From the NCBI GenBank assembly GCA_013365325.1, contig JABVXV010000314.1, forward strand, positions 1 to 64,000: a DNA stretch of 64,000 bases, read 5' to 3'. Both the position numbers and the translations under genes were made by a program. The notes under the pieces were generated by a model. It had not been told where the DNA came from. It did not search any database and worked only from the letters and a program-made list of their open reading frames with translations. Shown here in pieces: positions 13,001-26,785 of this stretch. The DNA is from Dipetalonema caudispina. Taxonomy: Eukaryota; Nematoda; Chromadorea; Rhabditida; Onchocercidae. The number at the start of each line of letters is the position of its first letter. Within the stretch, counting starts at the first letter, position 1.

Positions 13001-15020
13001 ACAAAGATCGTTACTAATAAGGTAAAGAGCTTTCCATGGATCGACACATTTCTTATCCTCCCCAAAATTAGAACAGAGCTTCCAAGCTTTATATCCCTAT
13101 AATATCATTTTCCGGATAAATGCCTGATCATCATTTCATCCTAAATATTGGTCATCTTATTCATGTCTGCTGGACAACGGTCAACCAATTTATCTTAGCT
13201 TTCTGGATGACAATGATAAATCAAACATTAAAAAGTGAAAATCTAATTGAGATTGTGAAAATAAAAAGAGTATTTTAAAGCAAAAAGTGTTGAAATATCT
13301 TATGTAAAAGATAAAAAATTCTACGGAACCTTTTGAATTTTCTAAATGTTTGGATGCTTTTAATTTTGCATAAGTATTATTTTTTGATTACGAAAGAAGA
13401 ATCCTTCGATGAAAAACAGAGAAACCTTTGATAAATGAATTATCCTAAGCAAATATTGCTAGCTTTGGTTTTGGCCAACCTATTAAACTTTTAATTGCTG
13501 TTGTGCCACAAAAATCAAATTTTAATATTTGACGAATTAACGTATTAAAAGTAGCAGTAGATGATAATAATATGTTTGGTTTCCAGATGATGGCTTAGAT
13601 TGGACCCGCAGATTTATTATTCAAATTCTAATTGAAAGATTTTTTCTTCATTTTGCAAATCATTTTGCAAATTCATACAAAAATACTGTTAATTAAAAAT
13701 TTAAGCCATGCAAAGGAAAAAAATTTTAATCATTAGCTAATCAATCGACTGATAACAGTGATATTTTTGTGAATATTGTAGATGCGATATTCCTTGAAAT
13801 AACAAAATATACTTTCTTTCCCTGATTCCAGATTAATTATTTATTTTTATTTTCCTCTAATTTTACGGTTAGTCAAACTTCAAGTAACTTAAATCATTCC
13901 TTTTTTTGGATTTCTATCAATCAAAAAATACCTCTCGTATCGTTTTCTCTTTTTTATATGTTAAAGAAAGGAAGAAGAAAAAGGATGGTGGGAGGAGGAA
14001 CGAGGAAAAAAGAAAAACAAAATATAAATATATTTGGAAGTTTAGAGTTTACCGTAATTAGCCATAATATTTGGCCAGATGTGAAGAGCAAGAAAAGGAA
14101 CGAAATGAGCCAAATATATTGGTTTGGTTGGATGAAAAAGGATCCATTAAGCTTAATTGAGGGTGGAGCAATGACTACTAGCATTGATGTTCAGAATTTT
14201 TGTTGAATAAATACTCTAAACCAAATTCTCAGATGATGATTTCATTGTTTGAGGCTAATCGGTTTCATGGATTTGATTGATTTTTCCAATCCTGATATGG
14301 ATTATATTATTTATTAGCTTCATTTTACTTTATTTCCTTCCATTTATTCCTTTATTTGAACATGATAAATTTCAGTAATTACAATTACTAGATTTAAATT
14401 AACTTAAATAAGTCTTTACCACCAGGATAGTGTATTGCATTACGGTAATGTAAGAATTCTAACATATTGTTATAATTCATATTACCGTGTATTGCTATGA
14501 TATGCATATAGTAATGACTTGTACCATAATGCGTCAATTTTAATGTATTCATAAAATTATAACGAAATTAAACTAAGCAATTTTAGAGCACGTCAATAGA
14601 TTAAATTTTGATTAAAATATAGTAATCTAAAACATACGGTAATGATAAGGAATGTGTCTAAAATTAATTAATAATGAACTTTTAACAGGTTAATTGGAAG
14701 ATATAAATTTGATCGTTAAATATAATATGAAATATTAGAGATGCAAAAAAATTGATACGTCCATACACATGCACTTTAAGTAATTTGTCCGGAAATTTCT
14801 TAAAATTCCTTTAAAAAAGAATTTTTTTCTTTCTCTTTTTTTTTCAGAAATCTTTTTCAAAATGCCTGTAACAATATCTTTTGTTCACGTGAAGTTTTTG
14901 CTTTTTGTTTTTTTTTTTTTTTTTTTCATTCTTTTCAGTTATTTTTTGTTTGTTGTAAGATTGGTATATTTTTAGAGGTATAAATAAAATTCGTAATATT
15001 ATTTAAAAATAGTTATAAAT
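10074..15020. other. 5-kb AT-rich gap upstream of the homeobox gene
   Basis: No convincing gene. Forward open frames at 10097-10300 and 13958-14206 lack splice partners and recognisable motifs. Contains a degenerate 44-bp tandem repeat (10832-10963), several TAATTAAT-type homeodomain-like sites (for example about 12517-12525 and 14662-14674), one AAAGGTCA site near 12574-12581 and T-runs before 15000. As the upstream side of a neuronal homeobox gene, and the 5' flank of divergent rpf2, it is a likely place for cis-regulatory DNA, but no single element can be proved by reading. Confidence 0.5.
10832..10963. repeat. Degenerate 44-bp tandem repeat, three copies
   Basis: Copies begin at 10832, 10876 and 10920, each opening with ARTTARCACC or a variant (AATTAGCACC, AGTTAGCACC, AGTTAATACT). 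Copies 1 and 2 share the end TATTTTC. The period is exactly 44 in both steps; copy 3 is decayed. Confidence 0.7.
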
Positions 15021-15031
15021 AAATTTTTAGG
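15021..15031 (+). promoter_or_regulatory. Putative trans-splice acceptor before homeobox gene
   Basis: AAATTTTTAG ends at 15030, one base before the ATG at 15032. Same arrangement as at the dynactin gene. It could instead end a 5'UTR intron. Confidence 0.45.
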
Positions 15032-17661
15032 ATGAATATGGTAGATTATGGTAGCTATTTTACATCAGCTCCGGTAACAACAACTGGTTATGACCGAAAT
15101 ACCTTTGATGCATTTAGTTTAAATCCAAATTTAAATTTTACAACAGCAGCAAATACAAATGGATCAACAATGGCTACAGCATACAGTAATACGCTTCAAC
15201 AGCAGCAACAACAGCAACTCTATGAACAATATGCTAGCTCATATGGACAACTGGCAGGAAATACGAGGTGAACAAATCCTGCTTTTTATGCAAATGAGGA
15301 TTCCAAGAATAATTCAAAAATTTACTCATATAGCAAAAAAAAAGAAAATCTTATTTTCCGAATCATAAAATACAAATTGGTAAAACTGAATGCAAAATCC
15401 GGATTAGTATTTTCTAACTTACCAGACATCTAACCGTTGGGAATCATCAGTCGATGTTACAAACTTCGGTACAAACCAGTTCTACAACAAAGACAATTAC
15501 TAATGCAGCTGCTGCACAACCCTATCGTACAACCGATTCTTTACAAGCTTTCCTACAAACAGGTAGTTTACTTTCCGGTTTGACGGATTCAACTCTTAGA
15601 AATTTGTTGTTTGGATGTGTGCGTATGTTTTGGAAATGATATAAAACGAAATGATTATGACATCACAATGTTCATTTTTTTTTCTTTTTTTTTCAAAAGA
15701 TTTCAATGATTGAAAAAATTTTCTCTTTGTTAAAAATTGAATTCTTTCTCTCTCTCGTTTTTTTTTTTCAAAAAGTATCAATTTTTAAGATTTAATTCAA
15801 ACTATCCTCGTTATCTTTTCATATCTTAGAATTAATGGTAATAAACGAAAATACTGTATGTTGTGATCATGAAAAGGTTTCTACAATTATTTATGGTCAG
15901 AAATATGGCGGATAAAATTAGATCATTCTTACTTAATTAAATACGTTTCAAAGAAAATTATACTTTTAACCTTAAATTGTTATTATTTTCTAACCCTTTA
16001 TAAATAATCTTTCTAGAACTAAGAGTTAAAAGTACTTAAGCGAATTCGAACATTTTTACGTTTAGAAATAAACATTGCAATCCGTTTTATATATTAAACT
16101 TTTAAATGTATTCCTTTCTAGAACAAAATAGCTTTCGTTTTACTACAATTTTTCAAAAGCATTATGAATTAAACATGGCGTATGATTCGTGAAGAAAATA
16201 AATTACTCGATGAAATGAGTTAATAGAAGTTAAGCATGATTTTTGAATTGATCAAAAAGAAATATGGTTGGAAATGAAAGATGAACAACCTGAAAGGTTA
16301 AAAAGATGTGGTAATCAAAATAATGTTGATTTTTGATACCACATCTTTTTAAAGGTCATACTTAACATTTGTTAGCTCATCCTTTCACAATTTACTTCTC
16401 TTTAAATCGGGAATATTCAGAGCTTTATTCTTAAGATAAAGAATTTTGTGCAATTCTTAGGACATAGAAATTTACGGATTCTTATTTCCGATGAGCTTAT
16501 TAATCAAAGATTGTCATGATGTGTTTTGAAATTTTGAAATAACATACGTCCTGAGTGAAGCACCCAAGAAGTTCATGGATTCTATGCATTTTTTAATTGG
16601 GTCAAATTAAAATTAATAAATTTATTCAAATTGCAAGATCGTTTAACTGTTGATTTACCAATAAAAATGTGTAGTAATCCATAAAATTTAAGGACTTCAG
16701 TACAAACTGTATCAAAATCAAACGTCTCTTCTCTCAACAGCTGATGCAATGCGAGCTAATACAGCCGGCTTAATGGCCGGCATACAAGGATCTTCACTTG
16801 TTGGTAATAAATACCACCATTGACAATTCTTAAATTCCTTTCCCTTTTTAATCTTCTGCCCTAAAAAAATATAGATAATGAATTATTACTGATAAACTCT
16901 TTAGTAATGATAGTTACCTTCTTTTTGAAGGAAAAATTAAATCTCTGAAAGTTAATAAAGAAATCTTTATATTCAAAATCTATTCTAAAGATAACATTTC
17001 TACGGCTCGACCACTTATCCATGAAAGCGGAATATTAATTAAAGGTGCCATTTGTGGTAGGAACAACCCTATGGAAAGAAGAAAACAGCGAAGGATTCGA
17101 ACAACATTCACATCCGCACAGCTAAAAGAACTGGAACGGGCATTCCTGGAAACCCATTACCCGGATATTTACACTCGGGAAGATTTGGCAATGAGAACTG
17201 ACCTGACTGAAGCTCGAGTACAGGTCAATTACTACAAGTTTTTTTGTTTACTTAGTCCTCCCTAGTCATCAAGGAGGAATAATGAAAAAAGCTAGTTTTT
17301 ATGATGAAATCAAAGGCCTGCAATTCAAATATTGAAAAATTATGTTTCCGGTAAAAACTTCATTTAACTGTTGCAAAATGAACCGACGACCCTCGATATT
17401 CTAATTTCATTAAAACGACCATAATTTCTAAACAATTCCAACAATTTATTAAGTTCAATTCAGGTTTGGTTCCAGAATCGACGAGCCAAATTTAGAAAAC
17501 AAGAAAAAATACGACGTATGAAGGAAGAGATCCGTGCTCAAAAAAACACACAGTCCGGTGGTAATGGCCTCGGACAAAATAGCGAGGATGATGAAGAACG
17601 AAACTGTGGACATGAAGTTTCATCTAGCAACAACATCTTACTTGCTGGAGTTTTACAATAA
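15032..17661 (+). CDS. ceh-17: Phox2-type paired-like homeobox factor (CEH-17 ortholog)
   Basis: Exons 15032-15267, 15426-15562, 16741-16803, 17045-17223 and 17464-17661 join in phase to 270 aa. The homeodomain (about residues 160-219) contains [37 protein letters not shown] and [14 protein letters not shown], nearly identical to vertebrate PHOX2A/B and C. elegans CEH-17. Homeodomain position 50 is Gln (WFQN), as in the Phox2 class. The Q-V junction in helix 3 is split by the last intron. The N-terminal half is low-complexity, with a Q7 run, Asn/Thr-rich stretches and an ASSYGQLAG patch; the C-terminal tail is short and acidic (EDDEER). CEH-17 specifies the ALA neuron and SIA axon growth in C. 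elegans; Phox2 specifies autonomic and branchiomotor neurons in vertebrates. AATAAA overlaps the stop codon (17657-17662). Exon 2 could extend to an alternative donor at 15579, which keeps the same phase. Intron 2 (1.2 kb) holds a near-perfect hairpin. Confidence 0.93.
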
Positions 17662-18075
17662 ACATTCCAAAATACCAACCGGAGCTGAGATAATTGTATG
17701 TGAATGCAAATTATTTGGAAACCCAATAACTTATTATCCATCGAAAGTTAAAGTAATATCAATCACATATTCGTCAAAAAGGAAAAGGCTGAAATGGGTC
17801 CTAAACCCAAAATATAAATGCTTCACAAAGTAAGCTCCCAATCTCCCGACAAAAAAGTTCGCCTCAAACTTTTAATTTCCAAACTATTTTGAATAAAAAA
17901 GATTGAAAAGAATTTTCGAACAAACTGCTGGAAATACATTTTATTAAGGCTTTTGCTTCAGGATCTATTTGGAGAAAACACTTTAAGTAATTCACTGTCA
18001 TATAAATACAAAATTCCAACGTTTTCACAACCAACGTTTCGAAGCAATATGAAACGTGAAAATGAAAAAGTAACA
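17662..18075. other. Short gap between convergent genes
   Basis: 3' flanks of ceh-17 (+) and the FLYWCH gene (-). On the minus strand AATAAA (forward TTTATT at 17940-17945) lies about 130 bases past the FLYWCH stop and is its likely poly(A) signal. Nothing else seen. Confidence 0.6.
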
Positions 18076-21000
18076 TCAAGTATATTCAACTCTACCGCTA
18101 AGCAAACGTTTACGTTCTTCTAAATTATTGCTGATTCGGAAAACCTTCTGTACCATCAGTGTTGCTGCTTCTGATGAATAATTTCCAGCAACCGAATCTC
18201 CGACAGAACGCATTTCTCGCTGAAAGATAAAACTACTGAAAATTAACCCATTAAAACGCACTAAATTTTCAACACTTTAATTGGAGAACTACTGCTAAAC
18301 GACAACACCAATATGAATGAAGAAGGCACATAATATACACTCTTGATGGAAATATAAGTTTGCTCAAAGCTGATGAAAAAAGCTTAAAATGACCAACTGT
18401 CTTCTCAGTGATAACCTCTATGCTACAACTCCTGCAACTCATCGTTCTGAACATAATAACTACAGAACGACACTGCCCATAGTCTTACACGATCGCTCAT
18501 TGCAAAAAAGATTTTTTTCCCACAAAAGCATTTAACGGCCATCAGTTTACCTCTATGTATTTTACAATTTCCTGATCGCTCACATCATAAAACTGTACGG
18601 CAATGAAAGAAATACTCAATAATACATCTAGTTTCGTGTTTACAATTTCCTCGGAAGTCTCCGGTATTAAATTTGTCGCTTGCAACAAACTCCTGCAACA
18701 ACTCAGATGTTCAATATACAAATGGAAAATGAACGGGTTAATTAAAATCCCGATGTTTTTAAAGTAATTTCCAAATAAGCCATTATTATGAATACATATG
18801 AAGTTACACAGCCTAGCAAAATCACGTACTTGAAAAGAGGCAATGAAATTTTATAAAAACGCTTCTTCTCATCTTTGTTCTCATAATGTCGAAAAACAAG
18901 CGCCAGCTGAAAAAAAAGAAAGAATTCAGCAAAGCAGAAAACGAATTCGTCACTCTTTCAGAAATTAAGCAACAAGTCTATCCAGAACTTGCCCGTTTCT
19001 GGCAATATGACGGGCCTTGCCATTCAGCAATATGTCTAAACAGGTTCATGTTATTGAATTTGTTTTATCGTTCATTTTTTAGGCTATCGATAGCTCACAC
19101 TTTCTATTTTCTACTATCTGAGACGCGACAACCTCTTAGCGGAAGACAAAGCATCCTAGGCTACTATATATGGAAGTCGTGTCTCCGTACTACCAAGCCC
19201 ACCGCTGTAACATGCAGAATAGCTTTTTTTGAGAGTGTCGTAGAAAGAATCTGTAAGAAACTTTGAAAATCTATAAGTACTAAAATTTCTTACCATGTGA
19301 AATGTATAGTAAATACTGAACTGATAATGTGAAAGCCATCGAGATGTGGCAATGGGAGTAATTTTTGCCAAGAAACACAACCATTCTTCACAAATAGCAA
19401 TTTTGTCCTGTACATCCGTTGTATTGTTGAATTTGTATGCAAAAACATTGTCCACTAAAGAAACATCATCTGAAAAATCCATTAATTTAGTTTCAAAATT
19501 CTTAAAACATCAAAATCCACATCTATAGAAAAAAATAACAGATTAACAGACTAATCAAATACTTCAAATTTGATTAAAAAATCAAAATACACTGACGATT
19601 TTCAACCTACAAGTACGAATAATTGGTAATTCAGGTTCGGCTTTTAATGATGACGTGAATCCTTAAAAACATGGAGAACTAACAGCAGAACAGGAAAATT
19701 TGATTGCTGCAGAATATTCTCTGCTAATGGCTTAACTCTAAATTGGATATATATGATAACTCCGAAAATCCATCACGTCAGTGGCTTTAATTCACCTTCG
19801 ATTAGAACGGTGAGATTTTCATTAGCAAACAATTTCAACTAAACTAAATAGCTTTATTCACTATATATTACTCTACAATCCGATAAACTTGACATAACCT
19901 GAGGTTTGGTTAAATACAAAGGATTCAGAAATATCTAGATTCAGCTAATCCAGATTACTGTTTCATATCTATTACCATAAGTACTTACCAATATCAAAAT
20001 TTTCGCTGTTATCAATCGCTTGCTGCAACTTCCCCAATGCTTCATCATTTTTCTTTAACATTGATGTTGTGAATGCATCATCCAGACAGCTGCTCTGTTC
20101 AGTATCATCAGCCATATCAGTGTTTGTCTCTGGAAAATGAAGTAATTAAAACTTCAAATGTTAGCATTTTATTTAAACTGTTATTCAACTATACTGTTAT
20201 TATATTTCCTATCATATTTTTGAATATTATATATTAGGTATCTACTACCGCGATTAAACGTGTTCATCTGGCATTCTGGATATAAGTGGGATTCTATTTT
20301 TCAGATCTGACCGAAGGCCTACGAATCTTTGAGGTATTTGTTTAACAAAAAGATTGAAAAGATGTAATCAAAAAAATAAAAAACACAAAATTAAGAGAAA
20401 ATAGAAACAAAAACAGATGCGAATTTTTTCCAAAACTGCGCACCACTTCCGATCTCATTATCGGAATCTAAAATCGAATGTGAAACTTGAGGATCAATAA
20501 GATAATGTGACTATTCTCATTTAACTATCCAATGTATGTACTAATCTCAAAGTAAGTATTTTCTCAGCGAATGTCTAGCTTATTTCTTTTAATGGCATAT
20601 AAACCTCCTTAGAAAAGGAAAAATCAGAAAAAAAACGCCTATATCTTGGAAAATAATACATACCAACAGAAAACTGTTGAGCGGAAGAACCTGCAGTGTC
20701 CTCGTCCATATTTGGAAATTTGTAACTGGGTGATGGTGAGCCAGACGGTGAAGATAATCCCATAGATTCTAAAATTTTTGAAGAATATGCATTTGCTATC
20801 ACTGTAAAATGGAAAACATAAAAAAGAGTAAATCTTATCGAAATCTTAAGGGAATACGAAGTTTTAAGCAATTCTTATAACCATTACTGCACAAACTTTA
20901 GCTAACAGATCAATGACTCAGTCTCTCATGACTGGATATACACAGAAATTCGGTATTTCAATAGTACATAAATCAGCATATGAAAAAGATAGATGCGACA

Positions 21001-24000
21001 TTAACCTTCTGTTCCTTTCATCTCCTCAAATACTACTGTCAATAACGACAATAGCAAAACCGTAATTATAACAGAATATTTTATGCAATATTCTCGAATG
21101 AATTACAAAACTCGTCAAAAATTTTCCAATCTCACTGTTATGTAACGTTATATAAATAAATCTCTAATACAATACCTTCACATGCCAAATCAATATTATC
21201 AACACCCGTGATCCTTTCTCGTATTCTTGCCCATACCGGATTATCTAGAATCACTACCTTGAAAAGAACCTTGAAATGTCATCAAAAGATAAAATAGAAT
21301 CATTATGATTGGAGCCAGTAAGCCATGAATTTTCCTGCAGTACAATTTACCAAGAAAAAGCTTGTGATAGAAAATAAAACCCGATTCAAAAACAGGCTTA
21401 TCATAAACTGAAAAACTCAAAAATTACACTTGGAAGTGGTGCAAAATCGAAAAAGTATCAAACAAAATATAACCATCAAGATTTCGGCCATTTTTTGATG
21501 ATGTTGACGACGGAGTACTTGTGCCTCCAGTTTCACCACCACTCTCCACTTTTTCATCTATACTTTCAGCGTTACTCATTCCAGTATTTGAATCTTCAGC
21601 CCAAATTTCCAAGACTTCGCGAAGATTCAGTCTAAATTATCAGAATGTTTTTACCCTTGAAAAGTTAGCACGAACTTCCTTTGCAAATCAGAATCCTGTA
21701 GATATCTTTTTTCATCCAATCCTAATAGGAATAAATAAAGTAGCTTAAACTTTGAAGTATCGCAATTCAACAAAACTGAGGTAAATCATAAGCATAAAAA
21801 TAGTTACCAGATAGAAATGAAGTAAGAACGATTCAGATAACGGGCAAATAATTAATATGAGAATAAGAGCATTTGATTCTACAATGACTTCACATCATTG
21901 AAAATACTAAATGACCTATTTCGAAATATTAGGCAAGAAACAACAAATGGCGGGATAAGAAAAGTATTACAAAATTAGAAGTAGATTTATCACCGATATC
22001 TCACGTGAAAAACTGGTTCAATGAGCTTTCTTTCAGTGCGTTTGAAAAAATTACAAGTTGATGATATAAAATGCGGAATATATGAAGGACAATCACGATG
22101 AGTGAAATATGCAAAAATAACTTTAACTGAAGCATGTAAAAGGTTATATTAAAGAGGAAATATGCAAATAAAAACAAATACTCACATTGGCATCGAAAAT
22201 AAGTGAGAAAAAAAAAAAGTGAAACCAAAATAAATATTTTGCAAACCAAGAACCGAAGTATACAACTCCGATAGGATGGTTTATGAAAAATCTCTATGTC
22301 GTAGATTGTTACATTTTGGGATGAGTTACACTTTTTTTTATACTATTTGTTTTTTCAAATTTCATTTCGAACTTTATCACTTTATTCCAAACCAAAGTTT
22401 TGTGATGCTAAATTAAAAGCTAATTAAAAACTCTCGATATGCAAAAAAAAAAAAAATTAAAACAAATAACTATCTAAATGCAAATGATTCATAGTACTGC
22501 TATAATTTGTGATTGATATCTAGTATTGAAATATTTTAGGTATGGAAAAGAAAAGAATAAGTAATGTATATAATCAGTCTATTCAAAACACTCAATTATC
22601 CGATAGAACGTACAAAAGTTGTTTATCATCTCATTAAACAATTAAATTAATTGATTTTAAATATCCTCCAAAGAGGATCACTCGAATGATCTATATGCTA
22701 TTAAACGTCAAATATAATTAACTATGTATAATATCATTTATATCAAAATTGCTTATCGCTTTGAACCTTTATCAAATCATTCTGTTTCTTTTATTGCTAG
22801 AAAACCCCCACTTCATTTATCTGGAAATATGGGAAACTCTGAAATTTTTTGAAGTGATAGTACCATATATTTAGCAATGTTTTGACATCATCTAACTGTA
22901 ATCATTATTTCTATATCACGATAATACAGGCTTCGATAAGATGTTACACAGAATTGAATTTTTTTCAATGATTTCTAACTAATGAATAGACGAAAAGATA
23001 ATATTTCAATGATTTTTTCCTATATTAAAATTGAAAAAAAGTCGCAAGCTTCATTTAATAAGAAATTAATAGAACTACAGGAACAATACCACGATACAAT
23101 GCATTAAGAGATAGTGAGATATTTTATCGAAATAACAGTACTGTTACACTATCTTGTCTAATATGTCACCTAATATCACTATATCGCAAAGATAATATCA
23201 AGAATACTAAGATACTATTATGACAATGATACTGCTGCAATATCATCAAAATAACAGAATTATATTGCCGTAATAATATGATTATGTCATTAATTCACCA
23301 TGATTATATTATTAATGTATCATAGTGGGTTATTAAGAACATTTACTTTTTTTTCTGTGGTATAAACAAGACAGTTCTCAAAAAGGAAAATAAAAAAGTA
23401 AAGGATTTAAAAAAGTGTTGCATACTAAATCTTTACTTTTAAAAGAAACAAATGAGGAAAATAACTAACCCACTGGTGCATGGTGTCGGGGTATCCGATG
23501 CATATAAATCTTCCAGACTTGAACTTTTTGCTGTTCGTTTCCGGCTTGCAATCCAGGCTCGATTTGCTTTCACACTTTCCAATGATCGAAATTCGCATTG
23601 ATGTGGTACTACTGGATTTTCCGGATCAGTTATGATACGACCATCTCGAACAATCAACGTTGCACAGGTACCACGATTTAATTTATACTTATACCAACAT
23701 TTCGTACAGCGATAATAACGTGAACGACCGTCCTTGGAAGATGAACTAAAATTTGGAATTTTATGCGATCACTTCAAGGAGAAAAATTAATATTGTATAT
23801 TTGAAGTCATTCAAACTTTATAAGATGAAGTTTGAATGAAGAAAAATAGCCATTTTTTTTTCGCGAAGAAACTCTGTCTATAGACGAATAGAGAAGAAAT
23901 AATTGATCATTTTATTATTAAGAAATCCGTAATTGTAAGGATTGTTTGGCAAAAGAGACCATTTATGTGCCCTGGGATAGATGATCAAGGCAAAGATAAC

Positions 24001-24604
24001 ATGTAAATACATATTACTAGTTCGATTCCCAAAGCAAATTTGAAAACAAAAAAAAAAAAAAAAATGCAAAAGTTATGACAAATACTTTTCCATCCTGAAA
24101 CCCAAACCTTCATGGATATGTATGAGTAGCAACACATTGATGACACGAACCGGAAAAAGAATTCAATAGCTAATTCAGGATTGGTTCTTGAGCGATACAT
24201 TATCACATGATTTTTGCCACCATGTGCTTCAACATAAACCGGTTCACCATAATCTTCCGTTGTATTTAAAGCATTCAAAGCATCCACCTTATTATTTACC
24301 ATATCCATCGTACTTCGTGTATCCACCGGATTCATATTCCCTGAAATCCTCAAGGATGGAAAAAAGAAATTCAATAACTTCTTCATTAAATATATCAATC
24401 AGTAACAATTCTTCAAGGATCAAAAAATCGTGTGTATTTATATTTTACCTACTTAACCGGTTTATAATTTTTCTTAGATTTAAATAATACTTTTCATTGT
24501 TAATTATAAATGAAATGTATACTAGCAGTAAATATTAATTATTTCGAATTATTACAATTACCTTCCCTTCGTTTTGCCATTCTTGCCACCATTTTTCCTT
24601 GCAT
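18076..24604 (-). CDS. peb-1: FLYWCH zinc-finger regulator, PEB-1-like
   Basis: Twelve minus-strand exons (24604-24562, 24340-24151, 23745-23470, 21631-21430, 21257-21176, 20768-20664, 20129-19989, 19469-19294, 19250-19194, 18906-18830, 18692-18551, 18219-18076) keep phase throughout and give 544 aa. A FLYWCH-type zinc finger spans about residues 50-128: YVEAHGGKNHVIMYRSR, then RYYRCTKCWYKYKLNRGTC, IVRDGRII and VVPHQCE. Likely metal ligands are Cys91 or Cys94, Cys105, His126 and Cys128. The middle is Ser/Thr/acid-rich and disordered (residues about 180-320); the C-terminal 220 residues look helical and I do not recognise them. C. elegans PEB-1 is a FLYWCH factor acting in pharynx and other tissues; the symbol is by domain and nematode context and is tentative. 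The start follows an acceptor-like ATTATAG. Exons 9-10 (19250-18830) are the least certain, chosen because they alone keep the frame open. Confidence 0.8.
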
Positions 24605-24777
24605 ATTTGCCCTATAATTGCAATTCGGTAATTCAATTATCAATTACCAATATTATATACATTTATTGGTACTTTAAAACTTGTACCATCAAATGTGATG
24701 ATGATCAAAACTAAATTCAATAATGTCGACCTATTTTATTTTAATAAATTTTTCAAATTTAGTACACATACAGACTT

Positions 24778-24780
<3 letters not shown>

Positions 24781-24850
<70 letters not shown>
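24781..24850. repeat. (CA)35 microsatellite
   Basis: Perfect CA dinucleotide run of 70 bases. Open frames over it encode only Thr-His repeats and are not genes. Confidence 0.98.
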
Positions 24851-24853
<3 letters not shown>

Positions 24854-24952
24854 CCAACCAAACAACCCTGCCGAATATTTTAATCAATGCAATGGTACTT
24901 CGTCTCGGTTCCATTCAATTGATATCTTCTGCATTCCACATTGAAAATGCCC

Positions 24953-25098
24953 TATGTATGTATGTATGTATGTATGTATGTATGTGTATGTATGTGTATG
25001 TGTATGTGTTGTATACGTGTGTGTATGTATGTGTGTGTATGTGTGTGTGTGTGTTTGTCTACATTAAAATGTATGAGTGTATGTGTGTATATGTATGT
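24953..25098. repeat. (TATG)n/(GT)n microsatellite
   Basis: Begins as TATG repeats, then mixed GTATGT and GT repeats to about 25054, with a second short block at 25074-25098. It may form one compound locus with the CA run about 100 bases upstream. Confidence 0.93.
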
Positions 25099-25400
25099 AC
25101 CCTATGGCCATTAACTTTGTCCTTGGACGGATAGGACGCAACGTTTTCTCAGTAAAAATTGAAAAATTTTTCATATGGTACTAAATCTAAATATATTATC
25201 ATAACACTGTAAGTGAAATTATTTAGGAAGATGTAAAATTATTTTAAAATAATAAAAAATAAACATGAAAAAAAAAAAAAAAAACAAACATATTTTGATA
25301 AAAACATTATAACGATTACAAAAATTATTATATCATAGCTGTCGTATTATGATGTAATACTTCTAAAGATAGACTATATGGTACTACTGCTATACCCCAC

Positions 25401-25563
25401 TAAGACGACATTTCGTGATACTATTGCGTTACACGCAAAGAAATGACATGGTACCATGTGGTACTCATAAACATACCACATGGCACAATGTGGTACCAAC
25501 AAAGACACAAAATAGTACCGTATAGTATCTACAAAGACACTAAAAGTACCATGTAGTAGAGAC
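25401..25563. repeat. Degenerate 32-33-bp tandem repeat with GTACCATGTGGTAC core
   Basis: Copies begin near 25434, 25467, 25499 and 25531, opening with (A)CAAAGACAC or a variant and holding a partly palindromic GTACCATGTGGTA-type core. A weaker copy may precede at about 25401. Confidence 0.6.
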
Positions 25564-26785
25564 ATCATATGATCGCCTAATTCTCAACATTATATAAACA
25601 GTGTTATACATACAGGTTATTTATTTTTTAAAATCAACATTTTCCTATCTGTAGTACCGAAGAATGGTATCAAAAGGCACCGAAACTATCAAAATTTGAA
25701 ACTATGATATGATTCTTCAAACTATAACATTTATCAAGTGATACCTGTAACAGGTAACAAGAAATATGTGTTCAGTATTCGACTATATTCTTCATAGACA
25801 TTGGCATTTACTTGAAGCGAAAAGAACAAATATTTTTGATTTAAATTCAATTTTTCCTATCTGCCGTTTAATTTTGACTTTGATTAGTGTATCAACTAAG
25901 ATATAACAAGGTAATTAAGTGAATTACAATTTCATCATTATGAATTTTCTTTAATTAAAAAATGCAATCATAAATTGTCCACACTTCATTTACTAGCAAA
26001 AATGAACCAAATAACAAACTACCTTAGTTGGTCAATTAGTATGAACAGCGGTTGCAAGGTCACAAGTCAATCAAATCTTCCAAAATTTCGTCGCATTGTC
26101 AAAAATCTCTCAAATCACAAGCGGTTGAATATGAAAGGGATTCGTTAACGGTCGTAGCAAAAAAATATAAATGATATTTTAATTTGATCTAAAAGAAAAA
26201 AAAAAAAGGTACTGAAAAAAAAATTTTTATGTTATTTCGAAAATTATACAATCTAATTTAATATATTATCCATCTAACGTTAATATAAATGAGAAGGAAA
26301 ATAATTTAGCAAAGCTAAATTTAAATTATACACAATTTATTTTTAAACCTTTAATTAAATAATAATTTTTGACTACTTCGTAACAATTTCAAATTTTTTC
26401 CATACATGAATTGTAGCATATCATTTGATTACTCAATGCTTATTTCTCAACAAGTTTAGCTTAGTTCAATTTATAGCAAATGGGATTGAATGATGACAAA
26501 AATGTATGTTTATATCCTTTTCTTATTATAATAACGCATAAAATTTATCCATCATTTTATTCGTAACTAATTTTTCAACTTAAAACTTTATTTTTTTTTA
26601 TTCATTTTCTCTCAAAATTTTTGTATATTTTAACTTTCTTCTAATGTATCTCTCCTCTTTTTGCTTTTGTATAAATCCAAGCTGAAAATGATAGCAACAA
26701 TTGCTCATCATATCTATCCTTCCATTTTCATCCTTTATCACACTAATTAAGATTATCTCTTTATATGAATTGTATAATTAAACCA

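Noticed and set aside
13954..14206. Open frames on both strands
   Set aside because: No splice sites, no motif, lysine-rich from A-rich DNA; the opposite frame is equally open.
23080..23330. Recurring GATACT/ATATCA words suggesting a satellite
   Set aside because: No constant period could be found; best seen as AT-rich DNA.
24695..25134. Thr-His and Tyr-Val repeat open frames
   Set aside because: Translation of CA and TATG/GT repeats.
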